Shown here: positions 30,341 to 42,751 of the stretch, in pieces | Position numbering within the stretch: position 1 is the stretch's first letter | Layout: every line of letters begins with the position of its first letter | Origin: Girardinichthys multiradiatus | Taxonomy: Eukaryota; Chordata; Actinopteri; Cyprinodontiformes; Goodeidae | Assembly (NCBI RefSeq): GCF_021462225.1 | Contig: NC_061795.1 | Span: 46,014,872-46,078,871, forward strand | Direction: 5' to 3' | Length of the DNA: 64,000 nucleotides | Program-made: the position numbers and the translations under genes | The notes under the pieces: generated by a model | Seen by the model: only the letters and a program-made list of their open reading frames with translations | Database searches by the model: none | Told to the model about the DNA's origin: nothing

Positions 30341-32254
30341 TGTAAGGATTAGGATTATTTATTAATTAATATTTATCAACAATTATAATTAAAAATCATA
30401 ATTCAGAAAAATAATTTCTTGACCAAAATCATTACTTACGAATAGAAATCAGAGATGTCCTCTGGTGTTGTAATTATGGGCTCAAAGCCCTTCATAATTA
30501 CAATTAGTAAATTATTATTAATAATTGATAATATTAACCAAAACCACTAAATGTCACTGTTTATTCAACCGCTTCTCCGAAAGTGGGGGAACTTTGACTT
30601 TATTTTGATAGATAAATCACTCTTGCTCAAAATAAACACAAACGCTTTCTCTTTATCTACGTGGACATTTATTAAATCAAAAGCCCTGATACACTTTGCT
30701 ATCCTGATTCAAAAACCTTCACCTAACTAACAAGCACTCTAAAAATGACTACCTAACAATAATTATAAAAGTAAATGTTTGCGCATTGAGTGTCTATGAA
30801 GATCCAACTAGCAGTTTTATGGACAAAATGTGCAATTTGGGATAAGTGGTCAGGCCACAAGGCCCAGACCGCAGTTGCTTTGAATGGAAAAACTTTAAAA
30901 GTCCAACTAACTCCTGACTGATATGGGATCAGCCAGACAAAACACATGCATCTTGCTGGACGCAACCGCACTGCGCGGTTCAGCACACTTGCACAGCAAA
31001 TCAAAACAGCTCAGCATGAAACACTTCAATCAGTATTTGCATGCAACAAGTTGATACCTTGAATTAACTACTGGTGATTATAAATCACCTTAACTATGCC
31101 TCATCCTGCCCAGACCTCTGAATGCACCTATCCGATTTAATATAAAAAGAATGAAATTACTTTGATATTGATGGGGGGGGGGATCACTCGTCCGTGGCTT
31201 TGACCCACATGCAGGAACTCACTCAAGGAGACTCAGAATACGTTTTAATGGATTTTATTTTAGCAGGGTGAAGTGGAAAGGACTGGAATCCGGAACTGGC
31301 CGTGGTAGGACTGCATGGAAGGACGACAGGTGAGTTAGTGACAAAGAATGAATACTGGAGAAGATTGATGTTACTTGCTTACTGGTGGGTTGTGGAAGAG
31401 TCGCCAGGGGGAGAGACGTAGGGCTTGACAGTGGTGATCCTTGTCTGCTGATCCAAGTAAGTTCGGCCTTGAGGTGAGTGTGAGGTTCACAGGTCTCTGT
31501 GTTTGCTGCATTCGAGAGGAACCAAGTTCTTAGTTGTTCTTGAATCTTTCCCAGATGGCAGCACGGATGAGGGTGAGCGGGGTCCGCTTGGAGTCTAGAT
31601 CCAGAAACAAGAGAGAAGCCATGGAGCTGCCAGCTGGGTTCTTGTCCGAGGGATCTCAGCATAGGAGTCGTGGATGTGTCTGTGGCCAGGAACAGCTGGA
31701 AATGGAATCCAGAGTCAGGCAGGAATCTAGGAGGGAGCACAGCGAAGGTAAGTACTAGTTCTTCAGGAAAAATAAGAGTATCACTAAGTCAGGATGCTCA
31801 GGTTTAGCACATAGGCTAACACAAGCAATGAAGTACTGGCAGCGACCTCTCTTTATGCTCCTATCCTTAATGAGGTAACAAGGCACACCTGTCACCACTC
31901 ACAATCATGCTCTTAGCGCCATCTAGGGTAGAAGCAGAGAAAGCAGCAGGCAACAAAGACAAAGTTTCTCAAACCCTGACACTTGGAAATAAAACCTCTA
32001 TGTCGGCGGGGTCTTCGATCGGTATATGAATCTTCTGACCTTCTTGTATCAGACAGTTTTCCAGCTTTCAAGCTCGTCCAGGAATGGCCCTGTGGAGGAA
32101 ATGTTCGCCTGCGAGCTTTTGTCTCTCCAGATATGCACCTGCGTTGCGTTGTCCCATGAGACACGCTGGAAATGGCAACGAAAGTTTATTTTCCGCAGGT
32201 TTTATAATCCTGGGAGACATCAGAGCTGCAACGTTTGTTGAGCTGCGCATGTCA
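30341..32254 (+). mobile_element. LTR-like repeat, copy 2
   Basis: Same repeat as 1930-3726 in the opposite orientation: starts TGTAAGGATTA, has ATATAAAAAG near 31140-31150, ends GCGCATGTCA. Alignment by eye is continuous from 30341 to about 31185 and from about 31982 to 32254. The interval is a further LTR insertion (E). It lacks the SINE found in copy 1. No target-site duplication seen. Confidence 0.6.
31186..31981 (-). repeat. solo LTR E inserted in LTR-like repeat copy 2
   Basis: On the minus strand it begins TGTCAGGGTTTGAG and ends with an AATAAAATCCATTAAAACG block followed by TTCCTGCATGTGGGTC, the layout of teleost Gypsy-type LTRs (polyadenylation signal shortly before a CTGCAT..GGGTC end). 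Copy 1 of the host repeat lacks it. The inner border is placed to within about 15 bp. The 161-codon frame inside (31255-31740) has no domain. Confidence 0.6.
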
Positions 32255-34932
32255 AACTGAGCAGCCCAGCCGGTCTATTCCCCAAAATGGATGAGCCCAA
32301 CATACGTTTGTTGTTTTAACCTAGGGAATTATGAAGGCTAAGACTACACCTTTAACCAGTTGTGGTGTGCACACAAGTTACTTTGTGGAAAGATTCAACA
32401 AGGTCTCAGACACATTCCTCTGAGATTTAAGTCCATGTTAGAATGGAAGCATCAATCAGTTGATGTACATTTGTCTGCTGTACATCCATGATGTAGATCT
32501 CTCATTTCAACACATCCTAAAGGATGCTCTGCTGGACGTGTGAGTGTGGAGACAGATAGAGCACAGGGAACTCATTTTCATGTTTAACCTGTTAAGCCCT
32601 GAGGGGTTGTAGAGTAATTTCCCCCTGATATTACATAACTTAATTAAGTTACTCCACAGTCATAAGGTCTACATGCAAACTCCTGTGTAAAGATAAGGCA
32701 ACAACTGTTACTATGTCTGATTTATATGGTGATGTTTGACCGACTTTTAGAGCCGGCGATAAACGGGCATCTCCCCGCTCAACCCGCCTACGGGTTCGTC
32801 GCTTAACCCAGTTTGAGATGATTCGAGTTTTCTGACATTTTGCAGTCATACTACTGGAAGCAGCCTTCAGAAGATTGATTCACTATGATTATAAAGGGAT
32901 AGAGAGGGTCAGCAGCAATACTCAGCTAGGCTGTGGTATCTAAGTGCTACTCAGCTGGTTTCCTGTGCACCCGGTGTGGTTTTTGGTTGCTGTAGTCCAT
33001 CTGCTTCATGTATTCAGAGAAGATGTTGTGGAAACCTTGGTAGCATCATGTAGTTGTTTGTGCTACTGTTGCTTTTCAATCATTTTGAACCAGTCTGCCA
33101 ATTCTTCCCTGACAATAACATCTTGTCCACATGTTAAATATTTTTTTTTCCTTTTTGGGCCATTATCTGTAAACATGTGAGATGATTGTCAGTGAAAATA
33201 CCTGCAGATCAGCTGTTTTGAAATATTCTCACCTGCTTTGTTTAAAGTCACCAAATGTCTTTTCTTCTGCATTCTGGTGCTAAGTTTGGACTTCAGCAAG
33301 TCATTTTCACATGTCTAGATGCCTGAATGCATTTATTACTGCCATGTGATTGGCTGATTGGCTGTTTGTGTTACTGAACCTGCCAGTCTGCAGCAACATA
33401 GGAAAACATGCAGATACCATCCAGGGTCTCCAGCAATGAAGATTCCTTTAGTAGAAACAATATTATGAGGACTATTTCCTACCTAAACCTAATCGTAAAC
33501 TCTTTAAATACACTTATTAAATCAGCATACAGTCAAAGAAGCATAAACTGGGAAAAAGAAAATGGCGTCCCCAATTTTATAGCATAATCAGGCACTTTTT
33601 AACATGTAATTGAGCAGATATACATAATAAGCAGTCAGTGAGTCAGTGTATATAAATGTTTAGGGCGCATTTTTATATTTCTGACAATGTTCACTTAGTT
33701 ACCCAGTGTGCCATACTGTGGCCCTCCTGGTGCGGCACAGGCAAGCACAAGTACAAAGACTGCAATAAAGAAGCAGAGACATGTGGAAGAAATGTGGCCA
33801 GCAGGTGGGAAAAAAGAAGCAGAAAAATATGCGTGTTCTGGAAGGGGAGTTTGAGAAGAAGAGATGGAGACGTTCCAGAAAAGAAGCAGGGAGATGGTGA
33901 GTAATGATGAGACGTCCCTCCAGCGCTCACACTGAGAAACAACTGCAACCCCACACTAATAACACAAACAGATGTGTGCAATCTCACTTTCTATTGATGT
34001 TGCACAAAGTCATCATAATGGATGATGAGAAGAGGATAAAACTGTGTATCTCTCTGTGCCTAATTACATCCTAACTGGTGTTCTGGTAAATCTAATTATT
34101 TAAAGATTTGTTTGTCTCTTGCAGGGAAGTTTCCCACACCATTCTCCTTATTCTAAGATAAGCAGCAACGAAAGAAGGTTCCACACACATGCTTGTAAAT
34201 ACAACCACACTGATCCAGGCAAACACACACTGTGCTCCTCATGGCATTGCCGCTGCTCTGGCTGACGGCGGGCCCGAAATAACGGTAATTTAATTAGGCC
34301 TAATAAAATGGCTGAGTGCAGCAATCAGCGACACATCACTGGGACGGGAAACGCTAGCAGAATGAAACGACTGCACGCGCGTGTGTTTTAAAAAATGGAT
34401 AATAACATAATTACACACAGCAGCTTGTCTCGTTGCTGCTAAACAATGCGAGCAGAATGCTAATGGACATTTGTGCTTTTTAATTGTTTTCCTCCTCTTC
34501 TTCCTCCATCACTTCCTCCATTGCCTCCCCCTCCTTCATCCCCCCACCTCTCTGGTTTGTGTTAAAGACTGATGATAATAACCGCAGCTCAGAGAAAGAA
34601 CCATAAGTCTCCGACTCTGGAGGGTAAAAATAAAGATTTTGTTTAATTACAGCATAAACAAGACAGCAGTCATTAAACTGCTCATCTGTTCTGACAAATT
34701 AACCAGAAAATAAAGTAAAACAAATTAAATTACTAATAAATTCAAAGTAGAGAATGTGAGTTTAAATTATAAAACACAGTACTTTATTGAGAGTGTAATG
34801 TAGACCATCAGTGCCAAACACTAGATGATTTTGGATTTTGGTTAATTATCATTAAAGGGACTTTAAAGATAATTACCCTAAGAGTTAATTTCCCTAAAAA
34901 TGCTACTTTTTATGGATTTGTTTTTTTTTATA
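32255..34932. other. no gene seen; strong-looking conserved-element candidate
   Basis: 2.7 kb without a supported gene. 34240-34480 stands out: repeat-free, G/C-balanced, with GGTAATTTAATTAGGCC (homeodomain-type cores), AATAAAATGGCTGAGTGC and CACGCGCGTG, followed by a C/T-rich run (34485-34560). Exon-like splice strings near 33720 and 33895 (GATG/GTGAGTA) do not frame a recognisable peptide. Confidence 0.3.
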
Positions 34933-35250
34933 GCAAGGCTGCACAGTGGCACAGTTGGCAGCACTGTTTCCTTGAAGCAAGAAGGTCACAGGTTTGAATC
35001 CCAGCTTGGTGTCTTTTTGCATGTAGTTTACATGTTCTCCCTGTGCATGCCTAGAGTCTCTCTGGGTACTCCAGCGTCCTCCCATAGTCCAAAAGCATGA
35101 CTGTTAGGTTAACTGGTCTCTCTAAATTGCCCTGAGTGTGGGTGTGATGTACTGGCAACCTGTCCAGGGACTACCCTGCCTCTCGTCAAATGACTGCCGG
35201 AGCAACCCCCACCCCCCTCGGGCCTGCAAGGCTACGCAGGTATGGATGGA
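34933..35250 (+). mobile_element. tRNA-derived SINE copy, diverged
   Basis: Starts AAGGCTGCACAGTGGCACAG, with B-box-like GGTTTGAATCCC, the CTCCCTGTGCATGCC and GCGTCCTCCCATAGTCC blocks, ending in TATGGATGGATC. More diverged than the copies at 26250 and 51051, and it has an ATGG-type tail rather than GACT. Confidence 0.75.
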
Positions 35251-35957
35251 TCAGTGCCATCTTTAAGCTGCTGTGGCGCTCCATCCTATCCTGTGATGAA
35301 TGCGGGTGTTTAGAAAAAGTGAGTCTAAACATGGGGAAAAGACAGAAAATTTGTGTACATTGTTGAAGTTTGGTAATCATTGTAATTTTCTCAGTAATTG
35401 TGGAAAAAGTTGAGAATTTTTTCCACCAATAAACAAATGGGAGATTAAATATATGGACTTTAAGGAATTAATTCACATTCCTTCATTTTCTCAATCCTCT
35501 GAAAACATTTATTTCAGATCGCGCTAAGGAGAGAAACCAGACAGCTGTATCTGAATTGATCTAATTTCTCTTAAGTTCAAGTGTGCATCCCTTTACATAA
35601 AGTCAGGTGAATAATTCATTACGAAATACATTAATTTTTTAATCTCTTTAAAATGTGGCGCAGGATTTAAGCCCAAACGTTTATATTCCTGCAGGTTTTA
35701 TATTCCAGAGGTGTTAATGCGTTAATCTTCTCCATCATTTATTGACCATCCTGCCTGCTTTCACATGAAAACCTCATCTTTTCATTAGTTTCCGCTGCCC
35801 TCTCCATCACTTTCTAACTTTTATTTTCCTTCCTCCTGAATCTCTTTTTTTCTGTCCTTGAGGTGAAAATGGAGAGGTAGGCAGCATTGAAGAGAAAGAC
35901 ATTAGTTTGACACTTTGTAACATCTTTTTGTGGGCAGCAAACACATTCAGAGGAAGG

Positions 35958-36011
35958 AGTGTGTGTGTGCGCTTGGGTGTTTGTGTGTGTGTGTGTGTGT
36001 ATATGTGTGTG
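35958..36011. repeat. (GT)n microsatellite
   Basis: Imperfect GT/TG dinucleotide run interrupted by GCTTGGGTGTT and a TA step. Confidence 0.85.
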
Positions 36012-36595
36012 AATAGGCTTGTTTCAGTGCGTTTTTTGTGTTGATGAAAAACTCAGCGAGCTGACTCAAGGCTGCTGTTGCTCATGAAACTGGTGAACTA
36101 TCTGGCAGATTTCAATGAACATAAATGAACATGTGAACAACAGAGAGAGGGGAGAAAGTGGTGTGGAGGGCTAGAGGTTGCTAGGCAATATCAGTAACCT
36201 TGATCTGTGCGTCTAGCTTTTACTACAAGAAATCAAAGGTGTTTTTATGCCCCACTGAACTTTATTATATCTCTCCTTACTAATTGGTAAATACACACTG
36301 TATCAGTTTTCTTTAATACACTCCAGGAATAACTATTTGAAATCGAAATTGTTATGAAAAACCTGGATTTTGTGCACTAATGGGGTTAGAATATGTTTTA
36401 ACCTGTTGCAAATTAGCAAAATGTTGCTTTCTGTTTTATCAGAAATTCACAAAATTATATTATTTGGGTTTATGCATTTTCTATAACCCTGTATGTGGAA
36501 CAAAAGAGAACAGTTTGATTTAAAAGCTCCACTGTTTAATCTGTTAAGGTGCATAAGAATATGGCTGAAGATGTAAATCAATTTAAAAAGTGAAA

Positions 36596-36720
36596 CCTAT
36601 GTGTTATATAGATTCATCACACAGAGAATAATGCATTTCAAGTACTTACTTCTGCTATTGAAATCCCCAAATTTAGCTTCTCAGAAAATTTGAATATTAC
36701 ATTAGATTAATTAACATGCA
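36596..36720. mobile_element. Tc1-like element end fragment
   Basis: Carries TATAGATTCATCACACAGAG and TTCTCAGAAAATTTGAATATTAC, outer sequences of the DNA transposon family whose transposase relic lies at 11255-12075. No transposase part remains. Confidence 0.5.
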
Positions 36721-38902
36721 GTAACTAAGTAAGTTCAGGAGGCGCACATTAATGCAAGCAGGTTACTATACCTTTTTATTTTTGATGTTTTTCTTTAGTT
36801 GTTAGTTTTTTACAGTCTCCATTTATATAGAATATTTTACATTAAAGTTGAAAAAGTTTGGAAATCACTGATTACAGTATCACTTTTTACATCACGAAAC
36901 ATAGCAGAGGTGTGTAAACCTTTCAGTGACACTATATGATCATATTCACAACCTTTCCTTTTTAGTGTGTTTGGTCTTGTGCTGCCCAGTAATTACATTC
37001 ATTTCCATGGTCAAAATAAAACAAGTGAAAGAAGGAGAAGGAGGAGGCAAGGAGAAATGGTGTCTGAGGGCAGTGGCATGGAGACACAACAAACCGGTAC
37101 TCTACAGTGGAATTGAAGAGCTTTCCATGGTGAGCCCACGGAAAGCACGACAAAAACATGAGCAAAAGGATCATCTGTGTATTTAATGTTGAGCATAACT
37201 GGTCTTTAAGGTAACATCCTCTCTTGAGATCTCTATTCTTCATCGACGTGTCTTCACTTTGTTTTAGGGGTTATAGTGGAGCTTTGTTTTTAACCTTTGC
37301 TTTTAACCAGTCACTTCAGCTCAGTGCCCATACATGTTTTCCTTCTTGAGTTTTCCTGATTTGCCTTGTTTGGGAAGTTCAGTTCATGGAAGGTTGCTGT
37401 ATTTGCATTTTTTTGTAAAATGGTTTTAATTTCTTGGCAGTTTTAGCCCCACACTTTAACACCTTTTCTTCTGAATGTTTTTTTCATGTTAGGTAAGTTT
37501 CCTCTACTGCTACAAAAACAAATGGATGCACTCCTAAAACCGATGACCTGATGCCACGGTCGTCCTCTTACTGGAGCTGGAAACATCAGGTCATTCCTGA
37601 CACTTTGAGCGCCTTTTCAGCACACACACACTGGCTTTATTCTTCAGGTTTCCCATCAGTTTAGTTCTCTTGCAGCAGTCTTTCAATCTCGTCCTCTAAT
37701 AGCACCATCCCTCTTACATCTGTTTTTCCACCATCTATCCGTCTCCCTCATGCCTCCTTTCTTTGTCTTCTCCCAGTTGGTTATTAATGGTTTTAATTTA
37801 GTGAGAGGAAAGACCTTGGTGGCCAAAGAGGCGTCCCCCCTGCCCCCCAGTGTGTATTTATGTGCGTGAAATGAAGGAAAAAGAACGAGGCCCCCTGCTC
37901 GAGTCTGTGGAACCAAACAGCAATAACACTTTGTCTTCTTTAACCAAGCTTCTCCTTCAAGGTATCCCTCATCCTTCTTCTGCGATTCTCTCCAGCTGTT
38001 TCACTTCTGTTTCGCTCTCCTTGATCTGTCTTACTCTTTGTGTTACTTCAGGACTTTATTAGGTTTCAGAAAAATGTGCTGTCTCCACGTTTACCTGCAG
38101 CCGGTTGTGACCAGCAGCCCTTGGGGTTAGTGCTTCCCAGTGAACTGGTTCGTTCAAAAGGTTGCTTGTTATTACTTGTGGTGCCATCTGTGTTGCATGG
38201 CAACCACTGATGTGGTGTTGTTTGCAGCATGTATCCCAGAGGTCACTTGTCAGAGTGGATTTGGGGTGATAAGTATCATTTCTTCTGAAAAGCTTCTGTT
38301 AAAAATCTTTTATTTCTTGGAAACAGAAACTATGTTTTTGTTATTGTGTTTAACATCTTTTTGCACACCTTTGTTACCATTTGATGTGTTTATTCTTTTG
38401 TTGGCAGCTCCTCCCACAATGTTGCAAACAGCCCATATTAAAAATGCATTAAATTATGTGGCTCAGTTGGGACATACAGTGCTATGACTTAATATTCCAT
38501 AGTAAATGTTTGCAAGATCACAAAAATCTAAAACTACAATCAGATTTTAGTGAAAAAAAGCCAAGCCTTTACAGAGATCCATGTCAGGGCAAATCTTCAT
38601 GACAAACAGCTTTCAAAGCTGAAACAGGTCACACAATTTGACCTTTACCTCACTGTAGCAGAGTTGCAAATAGTTTTATGATTTTGGATCCCAAACTAAC
38701 AGGCTGATGTCACTCCCGTCCCAATGAGTCCTCAGAAAGGGTGTTGATGCAGACCCACGGAGGGAGCAGTAATCTAAAACATGTGTGACATGGTCAGAGT
38801 CACAGAGCTGAGTCTCCCAAATCTCACCATTATTATCTATGCAATGAAGCTACAAAACACCGTAGAGTTTGAAGAAATACGGCAACATCATCAACAACCC
38901 TT

Positions 38903-39292
38903 TGTCATGCCAGCCTGTGTTTTGTTTCTTTAGTTTCCTGGTCTGGTCGTTGTTTACCCCTGTTTCCATCCTCCTGTGCACCGTTGCCTAGCCCAGCTGT
39001 TCCTTGTTTATCTAATTACCTGGTCCACGTTTCTCATTGGTTCTCCCTGTCCTATCAGTTTGTATTGAAGCCCCTTTGTTTTCATTGTGCGGGGCTGGAT
39101 CCTTGTGTTGTTTATGTTGTTATTACCCTCGTCATGTCTGGTCACCCTTTGTCCTGGATCTGGTTCGGCCTGATTCTGGTTTTCCTGCCTGGTCTGCGTA
39201 CGAAGACAATTAAAGACTCGTCTTATCTTCATTCCTCTGGCTCCTGCGTCCTTTACTGCATGTTGGTCCTACTCCAAACTTGCATTATGACA
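38903..39292 (+). repeat. solo LTR F (TGTCATG family)
   Basis: 390 bp from TGTCATGCCAGCC to GCATTATGACA on the plus strand, with ATTAAAG about 75 bp before the end and CTGCATGTTGGTCC close to it, the usual teleost LTR layout. Flanks CCCTT and GACCA do not match, so the duplication has decayed or the border is off. What follows (39293-39460) may be a scrap of internal sequence. Confidence 0.55.
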
Positions 39293-40226
39293 GACCAGGA
39301 AACTATACAAAACAAAACACAGAACGCAGTTTGGCATGACACCCTTCCTGGTGGCATCTGGTCAGCGGCTTCTGCTCCAATTCGTGGTGCCCAGTCATGG
39401 TTTCTCAACCTGACCTATTTAGAACGCTTCAGCTCCCCAGGTGCATTTCCCTTTAGGTAACAAATATTGTCATGAACAGAGATATTGAAAAGGTCCTCAA
39501 AGCGAGTTTGTTCTCCAGTAACTTGAACAGCAGTGCTCTCATTGAATAGCTGTATCATTACAAATTTGTTACGTTTAAAGATGAGAAAGGAGGGGATCTT
39601 GTGGATCTGTTCAAAACACTTTATTTTTCATTTACTTTTAAAAAGCCACCTTGGAGTAACTGCTTGTCAAAAGACACCGCCAGCTTCTCCTCCGTTTCAG
39701 CCTTTGTGGACGTGTCCCAGGTTCTCTGAGATTTGAGGTGCCCAGATGATGTCACAGAGCTTCCAGGGTGGCATGCTTGGAGGTGCTTTGTGGGTCGCTC
39801 AGCTCAGCTCAGCTCGAGCACAGCCCTGCTCTGCAGTCCAGCTATCAGGGAGCAGTTGAGGAATCAAGGAATTGATTGATAGCAATAGCAGCATCCATTA
39901 AATTTGTTTAATTAACATCATGTTCAATTACAGAGTGCTACTTATTTGCATCACACCTACATCTGCATCTATTGTTAGATCTACATTTAAATGTGATATA
40001 ATCTAGCAATTGTTTGACAGCAATAACAAAAACAAAACATTTCTTCATATAGTAATAAATTAATTCAAGCTTTAAAGGATTAAAGCTACACGGCCTCTCC
40101 TGAGCTCCCTTGCACCCCCCATCCAGGTTAAGAACCATTGTGTTAGAACTCTTACAATGGTGGAAAATAAACACCCAGCTAGTGCATTGACCCAGTTCTA
40201 CTAGTAGAACCAGTGTAGCAAAAAAA
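39293..40226. other. no gene seen
   Basis: No supported gene. A GCTCA tandem (39799-39815) lies next to balanced, repeat-free DNA. The frame continuing from the LTR to 39460 shows no domain. Confidence 0.45.
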
Positions 40227-40430
40227 GGCAGTTTGGCGCAGAGGTAGAGCGCATGACCCATGTTTGGAAGCTACAGTCCTCAACGCTGTCCTCATGGGTT
40301 CAAATCCCGGTCTGTTGAAGTTTGTTGCATGTCTTCCCCTCTCTCCCTACCCCATTTCCTGTCAGTCAGCTTACAAAATAAAGGACACAAGTGCCAAAAA
40401 ATACTTAAAAAACAACAAATAAAGGCAGTT
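40227..40430 (+). mobile_element. tRNA-derived SINE with long variable arm
   Basis: Head GGCAGTTTGGCGCAGAGGTA (A-box-like), a long variable-arm-like part, B-box-like GGGTTCAAATCCC, then TTGCATGTCTTCCCCTCTC and an end with AATAAAGGACACAAGTGCC plus an A-rich tail. This is a common teleost SINE type derived from a serine/leucine-like tRNA. It is not a functional tRNA gene: the stems are imperfect and there is no terminator at the expected place. Confidence 0.75.
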
Positions 40431-41539
40431 AGGAGCACCAGTCTCTCCCCTCCACGACAGTGACTGCTCCTGCAGCACTTTCGTCTGCTGTGATCTGGCT
40501 GTAACACTGCAGATCTGCACCTCCACCGCCCCATCCTGGGTCTGGGACAGCAGACTTGTTTGTCCCCGCCCCCCTGTCGGCGTGCCTGGTCCTGTCTATA
40601 TCTAAAAGGTTTAATCGCAAAGTTTGCAGAGAACAGTGAAAGCATAATTAGACAGGGCTAAGATTAAAACTGAGCATCTGCATGTTTCTCTCATGATGTG
40701 CTTTCATAATTTCTAACATCTTTTTCAGATTTTCTTTTCCTTTTAAAGTCATTACACCTTTCCTTGCACTTCATCCTGAGTCGTTCTTCTCTTTGACTTT
40801 TGCCAATTACTTCGGCTGAATTCATGTAAGATGACCACCCAGGTCTCAGATCTTTGGCACCGTTTCACTAATCCCAACTCAAACACAAAGCCTCCCCCCT
40901 AAGAGGAAACACACGCACAGGAGCACAGCATAAATATTTTACTAATATGACAGTTGGGGATGATCTGATTTGATGCGTGTGTGTGTATGCATGTATGTGT
41001 GACGTGCACCCATCACTTTTAATGAGGGCATACAAGGCATATAGAGAGAAGCAGGGAGACAGAGCATTTTTCCACAGCCTTTTTATTTTCCTTTTTTTTA
41101 ATGCAAGGGTTGGCTTGCATATGTGTGGAACAATAGCAATGAGGGATGCAGGAGTGTGTGTGAGAGAGAGAGACAGAGATCAAAAAGACAGATGGGTAAA
41201 GTCAAGCATTTCATAACTGTGAAGCTCACACTTCTGTTCTCATCTATTTGCAGCATTATTTACAGTAATGGTCTATGAGGAGCATTCACTGAGGTAAGGA
41301 AAGTTATTTATGCACACTTTCAGTGACAGAACCGAACAAGCATGGAGAACATTGTTTTCTGCTGGTAATGGTGTGTAAAAACCCTTGAAATAAGTCTATC
41401 TTTTATTTCAGCAGCAACTTCTGAAACTTTAATTTGACCACAATTATCCTGTGAGGAATACAATCCCACATTAAGAACAAATATTCTTTTAAATCAATCA
41501 TTTGCACCTCTCCTGTTTGACCAATAACATTTCACAAGG
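40431..41539. other. no gene seen
   Basis: Contains a short GTGTGTATGCATGTATGTGTG stretch near 40977 and a GAGA run near 41160, but no gene or classified element. Confidence 0.45.
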
Positions 41540-42010
41540 TTGGAGCATCCAGAGAGAGAGATATTTGACCATTCCTCTACATACAGTCTCTTAAGACGGT
41601 CCGGTTCTTCTCTTCAGTTCTCCCAACATATTTTCCTCAGGATTTACTGTAGGTCTGTGGATGGCCATGGAAGAAGGTTGATTTTGTGTCTGGTGAACCA
41701 TGTCTGTTGTGATTTGCCCAGATGTTTCAGATAATCATCCTCTTTAAACACCAGATGACAACCCATTTTCAGTTCAGTCACCACGTTTGTGTTTAGAATT
41801 GTTATTTTAAAGATTTCCTGATATCATGCACTCCAATATTCCCAGGGCATTTGGAAGAAATGCAGGCCCACAGCATCACAGATCCCCCACTGTACCTAGG
41901 AGCCTTTCCATATCATGTGTTTACCAGCAGACAATTTTGGAGTGTTTGGTACTGGTTTCAGAGAAATTCCCAGCAGAACAGGGTTGTCATTAGGGCAAAA
42001 TCTACATGTT
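41540..42010 (-). pseudogene. Tc1-like transposase relic
   Basis: Shares GATATCATGCACTCCAA and CCCACAGCATCACAGATC with the relic at 14380-15000. On the minus strand the latter encodes the GGSVMLW block between the first and second catalytic residues. Very degraded, with no continuous frame. Borders approximate. Confidence 0.5.
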
Positions 42011-42427
42011 TACATTTGTGAAGGTAGAACAGAGACTGTTTTTTTCACGATGCCTTGGAAACAATCATTTGGCATATGAAATGTTTATCAAAGATCCAGT
42101 TATTTATTTCTCTGACTATAGATATGGAACAGATTGGACTAGCAGCCATCTTCTTGTAAAACAACCATTCATCTTTCTAACCTAAACGCCCTGTTCTCAT
42201 GTCTATCTTATTTTTAAGAGTGGTTATGTGAAATTGGGCCTATATTTCATATCATATTTAAACCCCAAAAAAAATCTTGGGTTTCAAATGAAAAGTTCCT
42301 AGAAACTCTTATCAACCCAAAAAAGAAAATATACAAAAAAAGTGCTTTCATTTATTTGATTGTTTTTCTGATTTATGCAATTTTGCTAAAACAAATATTT
42401 CTTAACATGGGATGGTTCCTGCTGAAT

Positions 42428-42559
42428 ACTCGTACTCGTACTCGTCGTCTTCCGCTTCATCCGGGACCGGGTCGCGGGGGCATCAGACTTAGCAGAGACG
42501 TCCAGACGTCCCTCTTCCCAGACACCTCTTGCAGCTCCTACGGGGGGAGCCCAAGGCGT
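42428..42559 (-). mobile_element. Rex3-type 3' end fragment (copy c)
   Basis: 132-bp 3' terminus of a Rex3/RTE-like LINE with an ACTCGT tandem tail at 42428-42448 and CTTCCGCTTCATCC, AGCTCCTACGGGGGG and AGCCCAAGGCGT blocks. It stops abruptly at 42559, where the ~60-bp shared sequence starts. Confidence 0.75.
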
Positions 42560-42620
42560 CCTAAAACATATCAGCCATAACAACAAACTCACTATAAATT
42601 TAATTTATCTAATTTTATGT
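42560..42620. repeat. shared ~60-bp flank, left copy
   Basis: A/T-rich sequence starting CCTAAAACATATCAGCC and ending TCTAATTTTATGT. The same ~60 bp occurs in reverse orientation at 48139-48198, again right next to a Rex3 3' end. Including the adjoining Rex3 termini the inverted identity is about 108 bp (42560-42668 against 48091-48198) with one mismatch seen. Confidence 0.9.
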
Positions 42621-42751
42621 ACTCGTACTCGTCGTCTTCCACTTCATCCGGAACCGGGTTGCAGCAGAACTCCCCTCCAACCTGAAGAGGACAAGCCACC
42701 CTTTTCTGGTCGAGAACCGTGGTGGAGGAGCTGATCTTCATCCCAGCCGCT

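Larger units (their letters stand above)
35251..38902. other. no gene seen; microsatellite and old repeat
   Basis: Mostly unique-looking DNA. It holds a GT microsatellite (35958-36011) and a relic of the Tc1-like family seen at 11255 (36596-36720: ATAGATTCATCACACAGAG, then CTCAGAAAATTTGAATATTAC). Frames at 36926-37243, 37683-38062 and 38140-38487 show no domains or codon signal that I trust. Confidence 0.45.

Noticed and set aside
31255..31740. 161-codon open frame on the minus strand
   Set aside because: It lies inside solo LTR E with no recognisable domain. LTR sequences of this type often contain fortuitous frames.
33656..33904. 82-codon frame ending before a GTGAGTA donor-like site
   Set aside because: The donor looks good, but there is no convincing acceptor and the peptide has no recognisable similarity.
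38984..39460. 158-codon plus-strand frame
   Set aside because: It starts inside solo LTR F and crosses its end. No domain, so a chance frame.
40227..40320. Possible tRNA gene
   Set aside because: A- and B-box-like parts are present, but the body continues into a SINE 3' region with AATAAA and an A-rich tail. Stems are imperfect.
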